Shown here: in pieces, positions 4,816-6,399 of the stretch
Position numbering within the stretch: the stretch's first letter is position 1
Layout: every line of letters begins with the position of its first letter
Source of the DNA: Candidatus Eiseniibacteriota bacterium
GTDB taxonomy: Bacteria > Joyebacterota > Joyebacteria > Joyebacterales > Joyebacteraceae
Assembly (NCBI GenBank): GCA_030639555.1
Contig: DAOWCM010000128.1
Location: forward strand, 1 to 6,399
DNA: 6,399 nt
Reading direction: 5' to 3'
Program-made: the position numbers and the translations under genes
Notes under the pieces: generated by a model
Databases searched by the model: none
What the model was told of the DNA's origin: nothing
What the model saw: the letters and a program-made list of their open reading frames with translations, nothing else

Positions 4816-6399
4816 ATGAGTCGGCGTGCGGAGATACTGATTCTGCTGGCGATCCTCGCGGTGGCGACTTGCGTCCGCCTCTGGGGGATCGACTGGGGAC
4901 TGCCGCACCCGTACCACCCCGACGAGGGTTCGGTTCTTTTCCACTCGCTCGGGTTCGGCACCGGTGACCTCAATCCGCACTGGTTCCGCTGGCCGTCGCT
5001 CTCCATGTACGAGATGTTCGGGGTCTACGGCGTCTACTTCGTCATCGGAAAGCTCTCAGGTCTCTTCGCTGCTCCGGCGGATCTTGTCAGACAGTACCTG
5101 ACCGACCTGACGCCGTTCTGGCTGCTTGGCAGACTGGCGTCCGCCGCGGCCGGCGTGGCCACCGTCTGGGTCTCGTTCCTCATCGGACGGCGCGCATACG
5201 GCCGCTTCGCGGGGCTCGTGTCCGCGGCCGTCATGGCGGTCGTGTACCTGCACGTGAGAGACTCCCACTACGCGACGCCGGATGTGCTCACGACCTTCCT
5301 CGCGTCGGTGTCGCTCCTTCTGTCTGTCTCTGCCTGCCGCTCGGGTCGCGCCCGAACGCTCATTCTCTCGGGGCTTTTCGCCGGGCTCGCGGCCTCGGCG
5401 AAGTACCCCGGCGCGCTGGCGGGCGTGGGGACCGCGGCGGCGTTCTTCTTCCTCCTGTCCAAACGGAGGGTCGCACCTGCGTTACTGGTCGGCGTGCTGT
5501 TCGCGGGCGTGGTCGGCTTCGTCGTGGGCACGCCGTTCAGCGTCCTCAGCTTCCCGGAGTTCAAGCGTGACATAGTCATGCAGTTCACGATGGTCTCGAC
5601 CTCGGACGCGCCCGTGTTCGCGCAGTCGTTCGGACAGGGCGTCACTGAGATCTTTTCGGGAACGCTTGCACGGGGCATCGGCTACCCGGTGCTGGCGCTG
5701 GCGCTGGTCGGTTGTCTCGCGCCGTCACGGTTGTGGGGAGGTCTCGGAACCGAAGTGCGGGGACCCGTCGGTCCCACGGCAGCCGGCGGGAAAGCGGTGC
5801 TGATCAGCTACGTGGCCGCGGTCCTCGTGGTGATGAGTCTGCTCACCATCAAGCGCTCGACCTACCTGACGCCGGCCCTTCCCGCGATCGCCGTGCTGGC
5901 CGCGGCCGGGCTGGAGACGGTCTTCGTCTCGTGGAAGAAACCCGGCAGGCTCGCGGCGGCGTCGCTCGCGGCGCTTGTCGTCGTCCTCCTGACGGCCATG
6001 CCGTCACTGGAGTTCAACCGCGCTCTCGGGACCCAGGACACGCGCACCAGGGCGAAGCTCTGGGTTGAGGGCACCATCTCGCCGGGGGCGAAGATAGCCA
6101 TCGAGACGTACGGTCCGGTGCTCAATCCAACGATCGAACAGCTCGGCGCATCAGCTGAGAGAAGCACGACGGCCGTCGAGTCCTGGGAAGGCCCCAAGCG
6201 GCGTCTCGCGGAGCTCAAGCTCGAAGTGGGCCGGGAGAAAGCCCCGCAGTTCGAGATCTACGGGATCGACTGGGGCGACGCCGCGTTCAGACTGCCCGAT
6301 CCATGGGAGCAGCCGGACGCGCTCGCATCCGCGATGGACACGTGGGGAATACAGTACGTCATCCTCACCAGCAAGGCGCAGCAGTACAGGCCGATGGAG
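4816..6399 (+). CDS. GT-C glycosyltransferase, GT39/ArnT-like (PMT family), truncated at right edge
   Basis: The frame from ATG 4816 is open to the window end: 528 codons, no stop, C-terminus missing. The protein is a multi-span membrane enzyme of the dolichyl/polyprenyl-phosphate-mannose-dependent transferase type, which moves a sugar from a lipid carrier to an acceptor on the outer face of the cytoplasmic membrane. Seen: a hydrophobic first helix (about 6-22). Next is an external loop with the acidic motif HPDEG (34-38), whose D36/E37 fit the catalytic acidic site of GT-C enzymes. Then come a second loop motif RDSHYATPD (148-156), LAASAKYPGAL (191-201), further helices (about 203-214, 220-238, 287-300, 327-344, 352-366, 380-395) and the motif KRSTYLTPALPAIA (346-359). 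The last part (about 400-528) is hydrophilic and starts with the DTRTRAKLWVEG stretch typical of the C-terminal region in such bacterial GT39 proteins. There is a good ribosome site at 4805-4809. It shares reading frame with the flippase-like gene, separated by TGA 4693-4695 and 40 sense codons. Acceptor (lipid A, protein or polysaccharide) and sugar are unknown. Confidence 0.88.
   Translation, partial: MSRRAEILILLAILAVATCVRLWGIDWGLPHPYHPDEGSVLFHSLGFGTGDLNPHWFRWPSLSMYEMFGVYGVYFVIGKLSGLFAAPADLVRQYLTDLTPFWLLGRLASAAAGVATVWVSFLIGRRAYGRFAGLVSAAVMAVVYLHVRDSHYATPDVLTTFLASVSLLLSVSACRSGRARTLILSGLFAGLAASAKYPGALAGVGTAAAFFFLLSKRRVAPALLVGVLFAGVVGFVVGTPFSVLSFPEFKRDIVMQFTMVSTSDAPVFAQSFGQGVTEIFSGTLARGIGYPVLALALVGCLAPSRLWGGLGTEVRGPVGPTAAGGKAVLISYVAAVLVVMSLLTIKRSTYLTPALPAIAVLAAAGLETVFVSWKKPGRLAAASLAALVVVLLTAMPSLEFNRALGTQDTRTRAKLWVEGTISPGAKIAIETYGPVLNPTIEQLGASAERSTTAVESWEGPKRRLAELKLEVGREKAPQFEIYGIDWGDAAFRLPDPWEQPDALASAMDTWGIQYVILTSKAQQYRPME

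Noticed and set aside
4222..4980. A 252-codon - strand frame covering the flippase-like gene and the spacer
   Set aside because: The product is His/Arg/Pro/Asp-rich with no membrane segments or motifs; it mirrors the GC-rich + strand genes.

Overview
The window is a G+C-rich stretch of bacterial DNA (clearly above 60% by eye). It is filled by one co-directional gene cluster on the + strand for cell-surface polysaccharide or glycoconjugate synthesis. The fused Wzz/BY-kinase is of the type usual in Gram-negative, two-membrane bacteria. The GC-biased codon use, with ATA and AGG still tolerated, would fit an uncultured high-GC lineage, but nothing here fixes the taxon. No RNA gene, mobile element, CRISPR array or phage signature was seen.

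Layout: 1-88 is a short non-coding left edge. 89-2332 encodes a chain-length determinant (Wzz) fused to a bacterial tyrosine kinase. 2340-3524 encodes a non-hydrolysing UDP-GlcNAc 2-epimerase (WecB/MnaA family). 3528-4295 encodes a family 2 glycosyltransferase of the polyprenyl-phosphate sugar synthase (DPM1/ArnC-like) type. 4336-4695 encodes a four-helix small transporter resembling the ArnE flippase subunit. A 120-base spacer (4696-4815) carries short direct and inverted repeats. From 4816 to the right edge runs an open, truncated gene for a multi-membrane GT-C glycosyltransferase (GT39/ArnT-like); 528 codons are visible with no stop. Gaps between the genes are 7, 3, 40 and 120 bases, which fits one operon, possibly with a partial internal boundary in the 120-base spacer.

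How the genes may work together (inference): the epimerase can supply UDP-ManNAc. The GT2 enzyme would load a sugar onto polyprenyl phosphate at the cytoplasmic face. The ArnE-like protein would flip that lipid-linked sugar, and the GT-C enzyme would transfer it to an acceptor outside the cytoplasmic membrane. This is the same three-step logic as ArnC-ArnE/F-ArnT, but with one small flippase gene and no sugar-specific Arn enzymes in view. The Wzz/BY-kinase adds control of polymer length and export. Donor sugar and acceptor cannot be read from the sequence.
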